From Chitinophagaceae bacterium C216 (GTDB taxonomy: Bacteria > Bacteroidota > Bacteroidia > Chitinophagales > Chitinophagaceae), in the NCBI GenBank assembly GCA_028485475.2, contig CP144143.1, positions 1,240,001-1,304,000 of the forward strand: a stretch of 64,000 bases of DNA, in the 5' to 3' direction. The translations under genes and the position numbers were made by a program. Under the pieces are notes generated by a model. The model had not been told where the DNA came from and made no database searches. It worked only from the letters and a program-made list of their open reading frames with translations. Shown here piece after piece: positions 8,803-16,478 of the stretch; position 1 is the stretch's first letter; each line of letters starts with the position of its first letter.

Positions 8803-9471
8803 ATGAAGAAAGTTGCGATTATTGTTGCCGGTGGATCGGGCAGAAGAATGGGAACGGATTTACCCAAGCAGTTTTTATTGGTACATAATAAACCTGTCTT
8901 GTATTACACACTGCAGACTTTTTTATCGGCATATGATGACATGCAGGTAGTACTAGTGCTTGGTGAGGAATATGTGGATATGGGGCGAGAGATCATTGAT
9001 GCTTGGTTTGATAATGAACGCATCAAAATAACTATAGGCGGGCCCACCCGCTTCGACTCCGTGAAAAACGGACTAGCTTTAGTAGAAGAAGAGTCTATCA
9101 TATTTGTGCATGATGCGGTACGCTGCACCGTCTCCAAGGAGCTTATCCAACGTTGTTACAAAACAGCATTAGAAACAGGAAGTGCAGTGCCGGCTATTAA
9201 ATGTAGCGATAGTCTGCGTTTGTTAGGTGAAGACGGAAACAGTGAAGCATTAAACAGAGAGAAGGTAGTGCTAATTCAGACACCTCAGGTGTTTCATAGC
9301 AAAATATTATTACCCGCTTTTAATATCGATTATAAAGATTGGTTTACCGATGAGGCTACGGTAGTAGAAGCTTTCGGAATGAAAGTATCTTTAGTAGAAG
9401 GTGAAAAAAATAATATCAAAATCACCCACCCACTGGATTTAGAAATTGCAGCTCGAATTATACAACCTTAA
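8803..9471 (+). CDS. ispD: 2-C-methyl-D-erythritol 4-phosphate cytidylyltransferase
   Basis: IspD couples CTP with methylerythritol phosphate in the non-mevalonate isoprenoid pathway. The 222-residue product has the nucleotidyltransferase signature IIVAGGSGRRMGTDLPKQF with the expected Gly-rich loop, Arg and Lys. It also has GGPTRFDSVKNGL, FVHDAVRC (the metal-site Asp region) and the C-terminal NIKITHPLDLEIA signature that separates IspD from other cytidylyltransferases. Length is typical. The next gene converges on it, and the two stop codons interlock in a TTAA at 9468-9471. Confidence 0.94.
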   Translation: MKKVAIIVAGGSGRRMGTDLPKQFLLVHNKPVLYYTLQTFLSAYDDMQVVLVLGEEYVDMGREIIDAWFDNERIKITIGGPTRFDSVKNGLALVEEESIIFVHDAVRCTVSKELIQRCYKTALETGSAVPAIKCSDSLRLLGEDGNSEALNREKVVLIQTPQVFHSKILLPAFNIDYKDWFTDEATVVEAFGMKVSLVEGEKNNIKITHPLDLEIAARIIQP

Positions 9472-10442
9472 CGGGAAATACGGTTGTTGCCAATTTTCTC
9501 CAGAATCTGGTGTGCTACATCCATCGCTTTCAGGCCGTCTATCTCGTTTACGATAGGCTGGGTATTGTTGAGGATAGCATCTCTAAATTCTTCCAGTTCT
9601 TTTTTGATAGCATTCACTTGGGGAACTGGAGGGTTGGCGATGGCGATGGTTTTATTACCGGAAGGAGTAGCAATGTCGAAAGAGAATACATCTTTATCCT
9701 GCGGTTCCTTAAGTTTGATGATTTCTGTTTTCTTGTCTAGAAAATCAATGCCAATGTAAGCATCTTTTTGGAAGATGCGCATCTTTCTCATTTTCTTCAT
9801 GGAGATGCGGCTAGAGGTAAGGTTGGCTACACATCCATTATCAAATTCAATCCGCACATTAGCAATATCGGGTGTTTCGGTCATTACTGCCACGCCGCTA
9901 GCTGATATCTTTTTTACATCGCTTTTCACGATGCTGAGAATGATGTCAATGTCATGAATCATCAGATCCAGTATTACGCTTACTTCTGTACCACGAGGAT
10001 TGAACTGTGCTAATCTGTGTACTTCTATAAACATCGGGTTGAGTGACACCTCTTTCAGCGCCAAAAAAGCTGGATTAAACCTTTCCACATGACCTACCTG
10101 TAGCTTAATGTTGGATTCTTTGGCCAGTTTTACCAGTTGACGGGCTTCGTCCATCGTGTGGGCAAAAGGTTTTTCAACAAAAACATGCTTGCCCAGTTTG
10201 ATAGCTCGTTCGCACCATTCGTAGTGGAAGTTGGTAGGAGTAACAATGTCGATGGCATCACAAAGCTGGAGGAATTCATCCACGTCGAAGAATCGTTTCA
10301 ACTTGTATTTTTCAGCTACTTCGGTAGCTACTTCGTCGTTGGGGTCTACAAAGCCCACAACTTCTACATTGTTTATTTCGAGCCAGTTATTCAGGTGAAA
10401 TTTTCCCAAATGGCCAACTCCTACTACTCCAACTTTAAGCAT
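9468..10442 (-). CDS. Gfo/Idh/MocA-family NAD(P)-dependent oxidoreductase
   Basis: This is a cytoplasmic 324-residue dehydrogenase of unknown substrate. The Rossmann loop is VGVVGVGHLGKFH at the N-terminus, followed by the acidic strand end VGFVDPND. The family motif EKPFAHTMDEA supplies the catalytic Lys, and the second domain includes ISASGVAVMTETPDIANVRI. The start is ATG 10442. A TTG six bases upstream extends the frame by two residues, but it is the end of a perfect TACTTTTG box, so it is probably not translated. The gene lies downstream of tRNA-Gln on the same strand, separated by a terminator. Confidence 0.85.
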   Translation of the reverse strand: MLKVGVVGVGHLGKFHLNNWLEINNVEVVGFVDPNDEVATEVAEKYKLKRFFDVDEFLQLCDAIDIVTPTNFHYEWCERAIKLGKHVFVEKPFAHTMDEARQLVKLAKESNIKLQVGHVERFNPAFLALKEVSLNPMFIEVHRLAQFNPRGTEVSVILDLMIHDIDIILSIVKSDVKKISASGVAVMTETPDIANVRIEFDNGCVANLTSSRISMKKMRKMRIFQKDAYIGIDFLDKKTEIIKLKEPQDKDVFSFDIATPSGNKTIAIANPPVPQVNAIKKELEEFRDAILNNTQPIVNEIDGLKAMDVAHQILEKIGNNRISR

Positions 10443-10445
10443 AGC

Positions 10446-10453
10446 CAAAAGTA
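10446..10453 (-). promoter_or_regulatory. -7 box abutting the Gfo/Idh/MocA start codon
   Basis: TACTTTTG matches TAnnTTTG, with 3 bases to the ATG at 10442. This predicts a leaderless or nearly leaderless message. Confidence 0.6.
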
Positions 10454-10491
10454 TTCATTTTTAATCAAAAATAGGTTAGGCGCCCTAAAAG

Positions 10492-10530
10492 CAAAAAAGC
10501 AGATTTCTACGAAAGAAACCTGCTTTTTTG
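10492..10530 (-). terminator. Terminator after tRNA-Gln
   Basis: CAAAAAAGCAG (10492-10502) pairs perfectly with CTGCTTTTTTG (10520-10530), with extra TTTC/GAAA pairing inside. It starts one base after the tRNA 3' end and separates it from the downstream oxidoreductase promoter. Confidence 0.75.
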
Positions 10531-10601
10531 TTGACCCATAAGGATTCGAACCTTAACAGACAGAACCAAAATCTGTAGTGCTACCGTTACACCATGGGTC
10601 A
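10531..10601 (-). tRNA. tRNA-Gln (anticodon TTG)
   Basis: On the minus strand the acceptor stem is TGACCCA/TGGGTCA (7 pairs). The anticodon stem is ACAGA/TCTGT around the loop TTTTGGT, giving anticodon TTG. The T-arm is TAAGG-TTCGAAT-CCTTA. The D-arm is short (GTG/CAC). CCA is not encoded. The structure is complete, 71 bases. Confidence 0.95.
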
Positions 10602-10730
10602 TTACCATCTCCGATCTTCAATCGGGTTGCAAAAATAAGTATTTCGAATATTTCAAGCAAAAGGTTTTTTAAAAAAAATTTCAAAGCTTAATTTCAGGAA
10701 TAAGATTGGGTTCTTTATGGCCTTATGAGT

Positions 10731-10738
10731 TAGATTTG
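10731..10738 (+). promoter_or_regulatory. Probable -7 box for the malate dehydrogenase gene
   Basis: TAGATTTG fits TAnnTTTG, with a TTG 22 bases upstream (10706-10708). This predicts a leader of about 30 bases before the ATG at 10773. Confidence 0.5.
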
Positions 10739-10772
10739 TAATAATTATTAACGCATTAAATCCGAAAAGCAC

Positions 10773-11702
10773 ATGAAAGTAACCGTAATAGGAGCCGGGG
10801 CAGTGGGGGCCACCTGTGCCGATAATATAGCCCGCAAAGAGCTCGCCTCCGAAGTTGTTTTATTAGACATTAAGGAAGGTGTGGCCGAAGGGAAGGCAAT
10901 TGATATGATGCAGACTGCCGCACTGTTAGGCTTTGATACCAAGATCAAAGGGGTTACCAACGATTATGCGGCTACTGCCAATTCAGACGTGGTAGTAATC
11001 ACTTCCGGTATGCCACGCAAACCGGGCATGACGCGCGAGGAACTCATTGGCGTCAATGCCGGTATTGTTAAAAGTGTTACTGAAAATATTCTCAAATATT
11101 CCGCAGAGCCCATCATTATAGTTGTATCCAATCCTATGGATACCATGAATTATCTTACTTATAAAACCTCGGGACTTCCCAAGAACAAGGTAATTGGTAT
11201 GGGAGGAGCGCTGGATTCAGCACGTTTTCGTTATTATCTAAGCCAAGAGCTAAAGTGCTCTCCGGCTGATTTAAATGCGGTAGTTATTGGTGGGCATGGC
11301 GATACAACCATGATTCCTTTGATTAAGCATGCTACATGGGGAAGCAAGCCTGTTGTGGATTTTCTATCTGAAGAACAGCAGAAAAAAATTGTAGCCGATA
11401 CTATGGTAGGTGGTGCTACGCTCACAAAGCTTATCGGAACATCGGCATGGTACGCACCGGGTGCAGGAACTGCAGCAATGGTAGAAAGTATTTTACGTGA
11501 TGAGAAAAAATTGATCTCCTGTGGAGTGTATCTCGAAGGGGAGTATGGGCAGCAAGATATATCCTTAGTTGTACCCGTAGTACTGGGAAGAAACGGTTGG
11601 GAGCAGATTGTTGAGCTCGATCTTAGTGAAGAAGAAAAGGCTGCATTCCAAAAGAGTGCTGATGCCGTAAGAACAATGAATGATGTGCTGAAAACATTAT
11701 AA
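10773..11702 (+). CDS. mdh: Malate dehydrogenase (LDH-like type)
   Basis: The enzyme interconverts malate and oxaloacetate with NAD in the TCA cycle. The 309-residue product has the Rossmann loop VTVIGAGAVGATCA and VVLLDIKEG. Its mobile loop, GMPRKPGMTREEL, has Arg where lactate dehydrogenases have Gln, which fixes malate specificity. It also has the nicotinamide-side VSNPMDTM and the catalytic His block VIGGHGDTTMIPL. Length is typical. A perfect hairpin terminator follows 18 bases after the stop. Confidence 0.95.
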   Translation: MKVTVIGAGAVGATCADNIARKELASEVVLLDIKEGVAEGKAIDMMQTAALLGFDTKIKGVTNDYAATANSDVVVITSGMPRKPGMTREELIGVNAGIVKSVTENILKYSAEPIIIVVSNPMDTMNYLTYKTSGLPKNKVIGMGGALDSARFRYYLSQELKCSPADLNAVVIGGHGDTTMIPLIKHATWGSKPVVDFLSEEQQKKIVADTMVGGATLTKLIGTSAWYAPGAGTAAMVESILRDEKKLISCGVYLEGEYGQQDISLVVPVVLGRNGWEQIVELDLSEEEKAAFQKSADAVRTMNDVLKTL

Positions 11703-11720
11703 AGGATTTTTTAGGCTAAT

Positions 11721-11746
11721 GCTCCGGTAACAGCCGGAGCTTTTTT
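11721..11746 (+). terminator. Rho-independent terminator after mdh
   Basis: GCTCCGG (11721-11727) and CCGGAGC (11734-11740) form a perfect 7-pair stem, followed by TTTTTT. Confidence 0.9.
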
Positions 11747-11754
11747 GTATATTT

Positions 11755-12900
11755 ATGCTAATAAGAAGAACAGATGCAACAACAATACACCGCCTCTATT
11801 TTTTTGTATCTATCCTTACTATAACTTTTACCCTGTGCGTTTATGCTCAACCCCAACTAAAACCGGGTTTTGATGCGGAAGAATATTTGGCGTTACTGTC
11901 GCTAAATTTTTATGGCAACAGTATTGCCGACTCTAATGTAAGAAAAACGCAAAAAGATGTTTACACTAAATTGTATACCTCGCCTGAAGTAGGACTTAAA
12001 AATCAATGGAGCCTTTATCTGCGTGAGGACAATGTGGCGGCGATAACAGTGCGCGGTACGGTAGCAAGTCCGGTAAGCTGGTCGGCTAATTTTTACGCAG
12101 CTATGATAGCAGCTCAAGGAACCTTACAGCTGAACGATACTACTCTTTTTTCATATAAGCTGGCTGCAGATAAGCAGGCTTATGTGCATGTAGGGTGGAC
12201 GGTAGCCCTAGCTTCCATGGCTCCAGATATAGTTGCCAAGATAAAAGATTTATACGGCAAAGGAGTGCGCCATTTTTATCTATCTGGTCATAGTCAGGGT
12301 GGAGCCATTACTTACTTGTTACGATCTTATCTGTATTATCTACAACAAGATGGAACACTACCTAACGATATTGTTTTTAAAACCTATTGCAGTGCGGCTC
12401 CCAAACCCGGTAACATGTTTTATGCTTATGATTATGAGTTTATCAACCGGGGTGGCTGGGCCTTTACTGTAGTAAATCGGTCCGATTGGGTTCCGGAGTC
12501 TCCCTATACCATACAACGGCTTCAAGATATGAACGATCTAAATCCTTTAATACACACTAAGAGTTTGCTGAAGAAGCAGTCGTTACTGGTAAGAATTGTA
12601 GGAGGTGCTTTGTATAACAAATTGTATCGAAAGCCGCGCAAGGCGCAGGAAGTGTATACCCACTATTTAGGTAAGGTTTTGTATAAAAAGTCTATCAATA
12701 AGGAATTAAAGGACTTTAAGGAACCGGAGTACGTGGCATCGGTAAACTATATGCGAGCAGGCACTCCTATTGTACTAATGCCCGATGAGGAGTACCACCA
12801 GATTTTTAAAGAAAAGGGCTCTGAGTTTAAGGATTATTTTGTGCATCATCAGTTTGACGCATACTATTTATTGATAAAGAAGCAATACCTGAACCAGTAA
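11755..12900 (+). CDS. Secreted lipase, class 3 (alpha/beta hydrolase)
   Basis: This is a 381-residue exported protein, probably a lipase or esterase of the class 3 family; the substrate is unknown. An N-terminal hydrophobic stretch (LYFFVSILTITFTLCVYAQ) looks like a signal peptide. The nucleophile elbow is FYLSGHSQGGAITYLL, with Ser180 as nucleophile. It is preceded by AYVHVGWTVAL and followed by TYCSAAPKPGN and VVNRSDWVPESP, where Asp is a likely catalytic acid. A late HH pair near the C-terminus may supply the His. The ATG lies only 8 bases beyond the mdh terminator T-run, so expression must depend on read-through or a promoter hidden in the terminator. Confidence 0.75.
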   Translation: MLIRRTDATTIHRLYFFVSILTITFTLCVYAQPQLKPGFDAEEYLALLSLNFYGNSIADSNVRKTQKDVYTKLYTSPEVGLKNQWSLYLREDNVAAITVRGTVASPVSWSANFYAAMIAAQGTLQLNDTTLFSYKLAADKQAYVHVGWTVALASMAPDIVAKIKDLYGKGVRHFYLSGHSQGGAITYLLRSYLYYLQQDGTLPNDIVFKTYCSAAPKPGNMFYAYDYEFINRGGWAFTVVNRSDWVPESPYTIQRLQDMNDLNPLIHTKSLLKKQSLLVRIVGGALYNKLYRKPRKAQEVYTHYLGKVLYKKSINKELKDFKEPEYVASVNYMRAGTPIVLMPDEEYHQIFKEKGSEFKDYFVHHQFDAYYLLIKKQYLNQ

Positions 12901-12985
12901 TAGTGAAAGATATCCTTAATACGCTTATAATAATTGCAGTAACTCCCATCCCATCATCTTACTTCGCTGAAAAATAATTTATGCC

Positions 12986-13528
12986 TCAGTGTTCCTGAAT
13001 GCGATGGGCGGCTGATTCAAAAAACTGTTCTAATGCACTAAACATGTTTTTAAAAGCCGGTATAATGCTGCCCAAACTTTCGATAGTAAAGGATCCCAAA
13101 GATTTTAGAAAGGGATAGGTGAAAGACGCTTCTATATAACTTGCAGAAAGCAACTTGAGTTGTGTAATGTAAAATAATAGAATGGCGACAGGAGTAAGGT
13201 AGATGAGTACAAAAAACACCATGCCGCCAAGTCGGTTAAAAATGCCCAAAAATAATTTTTCAGATACATTATGCACAATGGACGATAATGAGCGTACCAG
13301 TAGTGCTACTACTGCAAATACGAGTAGGAAGGCAACAAACGGAACCCAGCGACCAGTAAGGTTAGCCGCTGAGCCAATTTTTTCCGCAAAAACGGAAGAC
13401 AGTTTCATTGCTGCCGCCAGGCCTACAATGATCGCCAGAAAAGAGCAGACGCCCACAATCAATCCCTGACGTAATCCCCTGATGGCAGCAAGAACTCCAA
13501 TGATGATGACTATAATGTCGATAACCAA
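12986..13528 (-). CDS. CvpA-family membrane protein
   Basis: A 180-residue inner-membrane protein of the CvpA (colicin V production) family. Its precise role is unsettled; relatives influence envelope integrity and purF-linked phenotypes in other bacteria. Four hydrophobic helices are visible (about residues 3-20, 26-45, 60-85 and 100-125). They include the family N-terminal pattern VIDIIVIIIGVLAAIRGLRQG and a WVPFVAFLLVFAVVALLVR segment, and the tail is amphipathic. The best start is TTG at 13528, because no ATG or GTG precedes the first helix. It is the last gene of a leftward group with the YqeY-like gene 35 bases upstream. Confidence 0.8.
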   Translation of the reverse strand: MVIDIIVIIIGVLAAIRGLRQGLIVGVCSFLAIIVGLAAAMKLSSVFAEKIGSAANLTGRWVPFVAFLLVFAVVALLVRSLSSIVHNVSEKLFLGIFNRLGGMVFFVLIYLTPVAILLFYITQLKLLSASYIEASFTYPFLKSLGSFTIESLGSIIPAFKNMFSALEQFFESAAHRIQEH

Positions 13529-13563
13529 GTGAAAAGCTTTTAAGTGATTACTATAACCTTGGT

Positions 13564-14016
13564 TTAAGACGCCAACAATTCTTTTACAATGCCGGAGATA
13601 GTCTTGCCATCAGCTTTTCCAGCCAAAGCCTTAGTAGCAACACCCATTACTTTCCCCATATCAGCAGGAGAGTTAGCACCTACTTCGGCAATGATTTTCT
13701 GTAATTCGATGCGCAGTTCCTCGGGCGAAAGTTGTGCCGGCAGGTATTTTTCGATAATAGCTATTTCAGCTTTTTCTTTCGCTGCCAGATCTGGCCGGTT
13801 TTGCTTTTCATAAATCTCCAGCGAGTCTTTTCTTTGTTTTACCAGTCTTTGTAAGAGTTTAATTTCGTCATCCTCACTTAATTCTCCGGAGGCTCCTTCT
13901 GCAGTTTTGGCCAGTAAAATGGCTGCTTTAATAGCTCTTAATCCGTTTAAAGCATCAGCATCCTTGGCCAGCATGGCGGCCTTAATATCGGCATTAATGG
14001 TTTGTTCTAATGACAT
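13564..14016 (-). CDS. GatB/YqeY domain-containing protein
   Basis: This 150-residue YqeY-like protein resembles the tRNA-binding tail domain of GatB. A role in tRNA amidotransfer has been suggested for the family but is not established. It starts MSLEQTINADIKAAMLAKD and contains LNGLRAIKAAILLAKTAEG, the helical LLQRLVKQRKDSLEIYEKQ, and the C-terminal GKVMGVATKALAGKADGK, all characteristic blocks. ATG 14016 is chosen over a TTG at 14040, which would add eight residues not seen in the family. It sits between the pseudouridine synthase and cvpA genes, all leftward. Confidence 0.88.
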   Translation of the reverse strand: MSLEQTINADIKAAMLAKDADALNGLRAIKAAILLAKTAEGASGELSEDDEIKLLQRLVKQRKDSLEIYEKQNRPDLAAKEKAEIAIIEKYLPAQLSPEELRIELQKIIAEVGANSPADMGKVMGVATKALAGKADGKTISGIVKELLAS

Positions 14017-14073
14017 ATCAAATGTTTTAGGGTAAGCCAATTAAAGGGTAATAAAGTTATTACTTTCCGATTT

Positions 14074-15006
14074 TTATTTATCGGTTGCAGGTTTGTTTTT
14101 ATTCTTTTTACCTAGGTATTTCAGATTTCTTACTTCTCTTTCTGTTAAGAAGCGGAACTTGCCGCGGGGAACATTTTTCTTGGTAAGCCCGGCAAACATT
14201 ACTCTATCTAGGTTTTTTACCTTATAGCCCAAGCTTTCAAAAATGCGGCGTACAATGCGGTTACGGCCACTATGAATTTCTATACCTATCTGTGTTTTGT
14301 CCTTCAGGTCACTATATGCCAACACATCCACATAAGCCGGTCCGTCTTCCAATATCACGCCTTTGAGTATTTTATCAAAGTCGGCTTTTGCCAACGGTTT
14401 GTCCAGCGTTACAGCATACACTTTTTTCACTTCACTGCTGGGATGTGTAAGTTGTTGGGCCAGCTCCCCATCGTTTGTAATCAGCAAAACCCCCGAAGTA
14501 TTTCTATCCAAGCGACCAACCGGGTAAACTCTTTCGGTAGTTACTCCTTTTATGAGGTCTAGAACAGTTTTGCGTTTTTTGGGGTCCTCAGTAGTGGTAA
14601 TATAATCTTTGGGTTTGTTAAGCAGAATATATACTAGCGTTTTGCTGGGTACCACCTTTTTCCCGTTAGCGATGACCACATCGCCATCCTGTACTTTGTA
14701 TCCCGGCTCGGTGATAACTTTCCCGTTTACTTTAACTAATCCGTCTTTTATCAGCTGGGCCGCGTCTCTTCTACTACAGATACCGCCATGGGCGATATAC
14801 TTATTGAGCGGCATTTTTTCCTTAATCGCGGGCCGTTCTATTACTGCAGCTTTGGCCTTTTGTTGGGCCGCTTCTTTTTTCTTTTGTTCAAAGAAAGCAG
14901 CGCGCTCCTGTTTTTGTTTTCTTTTTTCTTGCTTGATAGCTTCTTTTATTGCAGCGTTGCTTTTTTTGAGAACGAATTTTGCAAAGCGGGGGTCAATTTT
15001 TGCCAT
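14074..15006 (-). CDS. 23S rRNA pseudouridine synthase, RluB/RsuA family, with basic N-terminal extension
   Basis: The enzyme converts a specific uridine in ribosomal RNA to pseudouridine. In the 310-residue product, residues 1-65 form a highly charged Lys/Gln/Ala-rich helix. An S4 RNA-binding domain follows at about 66-112 (LNKYIAHGGICSRRDAAQLI). The catalytic domain has YPVGRLDRNTSGVLLIT with Asp167 as catalytic residue, then GRNRIVRRIFESLGYKV. The pattern fits RluB (23S site near 2605) better than RsuA, but the target base cannot be proved from sequence. The N-terminal extension is longer than in E. coli and may add RNA affinity. Confidence 0.88.
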   Translation of the reverse strand: MAKIDPRFAKFVLKKSNAAIKEAIKQEKRKQKQERAAFFEQKKKEAAQQKAKAAVIERPAIKEKMPLNKYIAHGGICSRRDAAQLIKDGLVKVNGKVITEPGYKVQDGDVVIANGKKVVPSKTLVYILLNKPKDYITTTEDPKKRKTVLDLIKGVTTERVYPVGRLDRNTSGVLLITNDGELAQQLTHPSSEVKKVYAVTLDKPLAKADFDKILKGVILEDGPAYVDVLAYSDLKDKTQIGIEIHSGRNRIVRRIFESLGYKVKNLDRVMFAGLTKKNVPRGKFRFLTEREVRNLKYLGKKNKNKPATDK

Positions 15007-15069
15007 TATAAATTTTTTTGCTGTTTTTCAACAGTAGATGAATGGCTGCAAAGATACTTCTATTGGGCG

Positions 15070-15096
15070 TAAAAAAGCCACCTTTTAGAGGTGGCT
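15070..15096 (-). terminator. Terminator downstream of the LTxxQ protein gene at 15120
   Basis: AGCCACC and GGTGGCT form a 7-pair stem with loop TTTTAGA on the plus strand. The A-run at 15071-15076 becomes TTTTTT at the 3' side on the minus strand. Confidence 0.85.
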
Positions 15097-15119
15097 GTAA
15101 TGATTAGATGAAAATGAGA

Positions 15120-15527
15120 TTAATTTTCTTTCTTCTTATTTCTTTGAGGGCCGTTCCAGTCTCCTCTTTCTTTCATTTTTGCTGCCAGTTTTTCCTGCTG
15201 TTCTTTTGTTAATACGGCATTGATTTTTTCTTGTCTTTCTTGCATTAATGCTCTCATTTTTTCTCTTCTGGCATCATCGGTCAGTGAGTTATCGTTTCTC
15301 AATGCCATCATTTTTTCTCTTTGCTCATCATTGATGGCTTTAATTTTACCTTCTTGTTCCTGGGTCAGGTTCAGGTCCTTATAAATGACCATCATATTCC
15401 CGCCTCCAGGCCCCCGACGTTCCCCACGGGCTTCTTTTTTATCTTCTTTTGCTGGAGCATTTTGTGCATAGGTAGATGTAAGGCTAAAAGCGCCTATGAT
15501 TGCTACTAGGAGAATTGTTTTTTTCAT
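15120..15527 (-). CDS. Secreted LTxxQ-motif protein (Spy/CpxP-like), 135 aa
   Basis: The protein has a clear signal peptide (MKKTILLVAIIGAFSLTSTYAQ) and a short basic Gly-rich linker. One helical unit follows with LNLTQEQEGKIKAINDE near its start and LTKEQQEKLAAKMKE near its end, the LTxxQ pattern of Spy/CpxP periplasmic proteins. By analogy it may be a small periplasmic chaperone or a metal/stress sensor; this is inference. It lies about 60 bases downstream of the longer paralogue at 15585-16301 in the same direction and ends at its own terminator, so the two may be co-expressed. Confidence 0.8.
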   Translation of the reverse strand: MKKTILLVAIIGAFSLTSTYAQNAPAKEDKKEARGERRGPGGGNMMVIYKDLNLTQEQEGKIKAINDEQREKMMALRNDNSLTDDARREKMRALMQERQEKINAVLTKEQQEKLAAKMKERGDWNGPQRNKKKEN

Positions 15528-15584
15528 ATTTCTGTTTTTTAAAATGTATTGTTAAAAACTTTTATAAAGCAATTTTATTTATAG

Positions 15585-16301
15585 TTATGCATTGCTAGGC
15601 TTGTGTGGGCGGCGATGTTTTCTATATTGCTGCCAAATCGCTTTTTGTTCCTCTGTTAATATTTTATCTACTTCAGCACTATGCTGTTTCCTCAATGCTT
15701 CAAACTGATGACGTCTTTCATCTGCGTTAAGAGCGGTATTATGCCTGATATCTAATGCTTTCTTTTTAGTATCCAGCATAATGGCTTTTAATTTTTGTTT
15801 CTGACTGTCAGTCAATCGTAAGGAGTCCGCATAGGCATTAGATGCTTTTTTTGAAAACTTCCTGCTCTTGGCGTAGCCATCCTTTGACCAGCCGTGAGCT
15901 CCTCGGCGAGCCCATTTCGCAAATCCTCTTTTTTTACGATACTCTTTGTAGGACTGTAGTTTTTTGTCCATTAGCTCTTTTTGCTGGGGCGTCAGTACAT
16001 TTTTTCTCTTATCACTAAATTCAGCCCTTACTGCGGCCAGTTGTTTTCTTTTTTCCTCTTTGGAAAGACTGCTGTCTTTTGCAATAGCCTTTAACTTGTC
16101 TCTCATATTTGTGTTGAGCGTTTGTAGCTCTTTTTGCTGTTGCTCAGACAGATTCAGCTCTTTCGAAAAATGGTCTTTTTTGATATGGCGATAGGTGCGA
16201 GGACGTTCTTTTACAGAAGAAACCTCCTGAGCATTAATGAAAGTAGCACTTCCCAATACTATAGCTAAAAGACCAGATTTTAATAAATGTAATGTCTCCA
16301 T
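15585..16301 (-). CDS. Secreted LTxxQ-motif protein with two helical units, 238 aa
   Basis: A probable signal peptide (LLAIVLGSATFINAQ) precedes two copies of the Spy/CpxP-like unit. The first runs from LNLSEQQQKELQTLNTN to LTPQQKELMDKKLQ (about residues 49-114). The second runs from LRLTDSQKQKLKAIMLD to LTEEQKAIWQQYRK (about 161-230). A very basic, Trp- and Gly-containing linker joins them. The protein looks like an internal duplication of the 135-residue neighbour. Envelope stress protection or metal sensing is a reasonable guess from the family, not shown here. Confidence 0.78.
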   Translation of the reverse strand: METLHLLKSGLLAIVLGSATFINAQEVSSVKERPRTYRHIKKDHFSKELNLSEQQQKELQTLNTNMRDKLKAIAKDSSLSKEEKRKQLAAVRAEFSDKRKNVLTPQQKELMDKKLQSYKEYRKKRGFAKWARRGAHGWSKDGYAKSRKFSKKASNAYADSLRLTDSQKQKLKAIMLDTKKKALDIRHNTALNADERRHQFEALRKQHSAEVDKILTEEQKAIWQQYRKHRRPHKPSNA

Positions 16302-16478
16302 ATGTACTCTATTTTTAAGTAAGATGAAGGTTGTACCTGAAAGGTTTTACATCATATTGTTAAGATTTATAGAAACCTTAAATGTGACTTTTCGTAATGA
16401 GCATGGTTTAATAGGCTAAATTCTCCCAAATGATAATTTTATGTGAAAGCTTTAGGTACCTATTCGTAACTTGCGCCC

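Noticed and set aside
9484-9759. Plus-strand frames opposite the Gfo/Idh/MocA gene
   Set aside because: Antisense to a well-supported gene; hydrophobic Ser/Leu-rich shadows.
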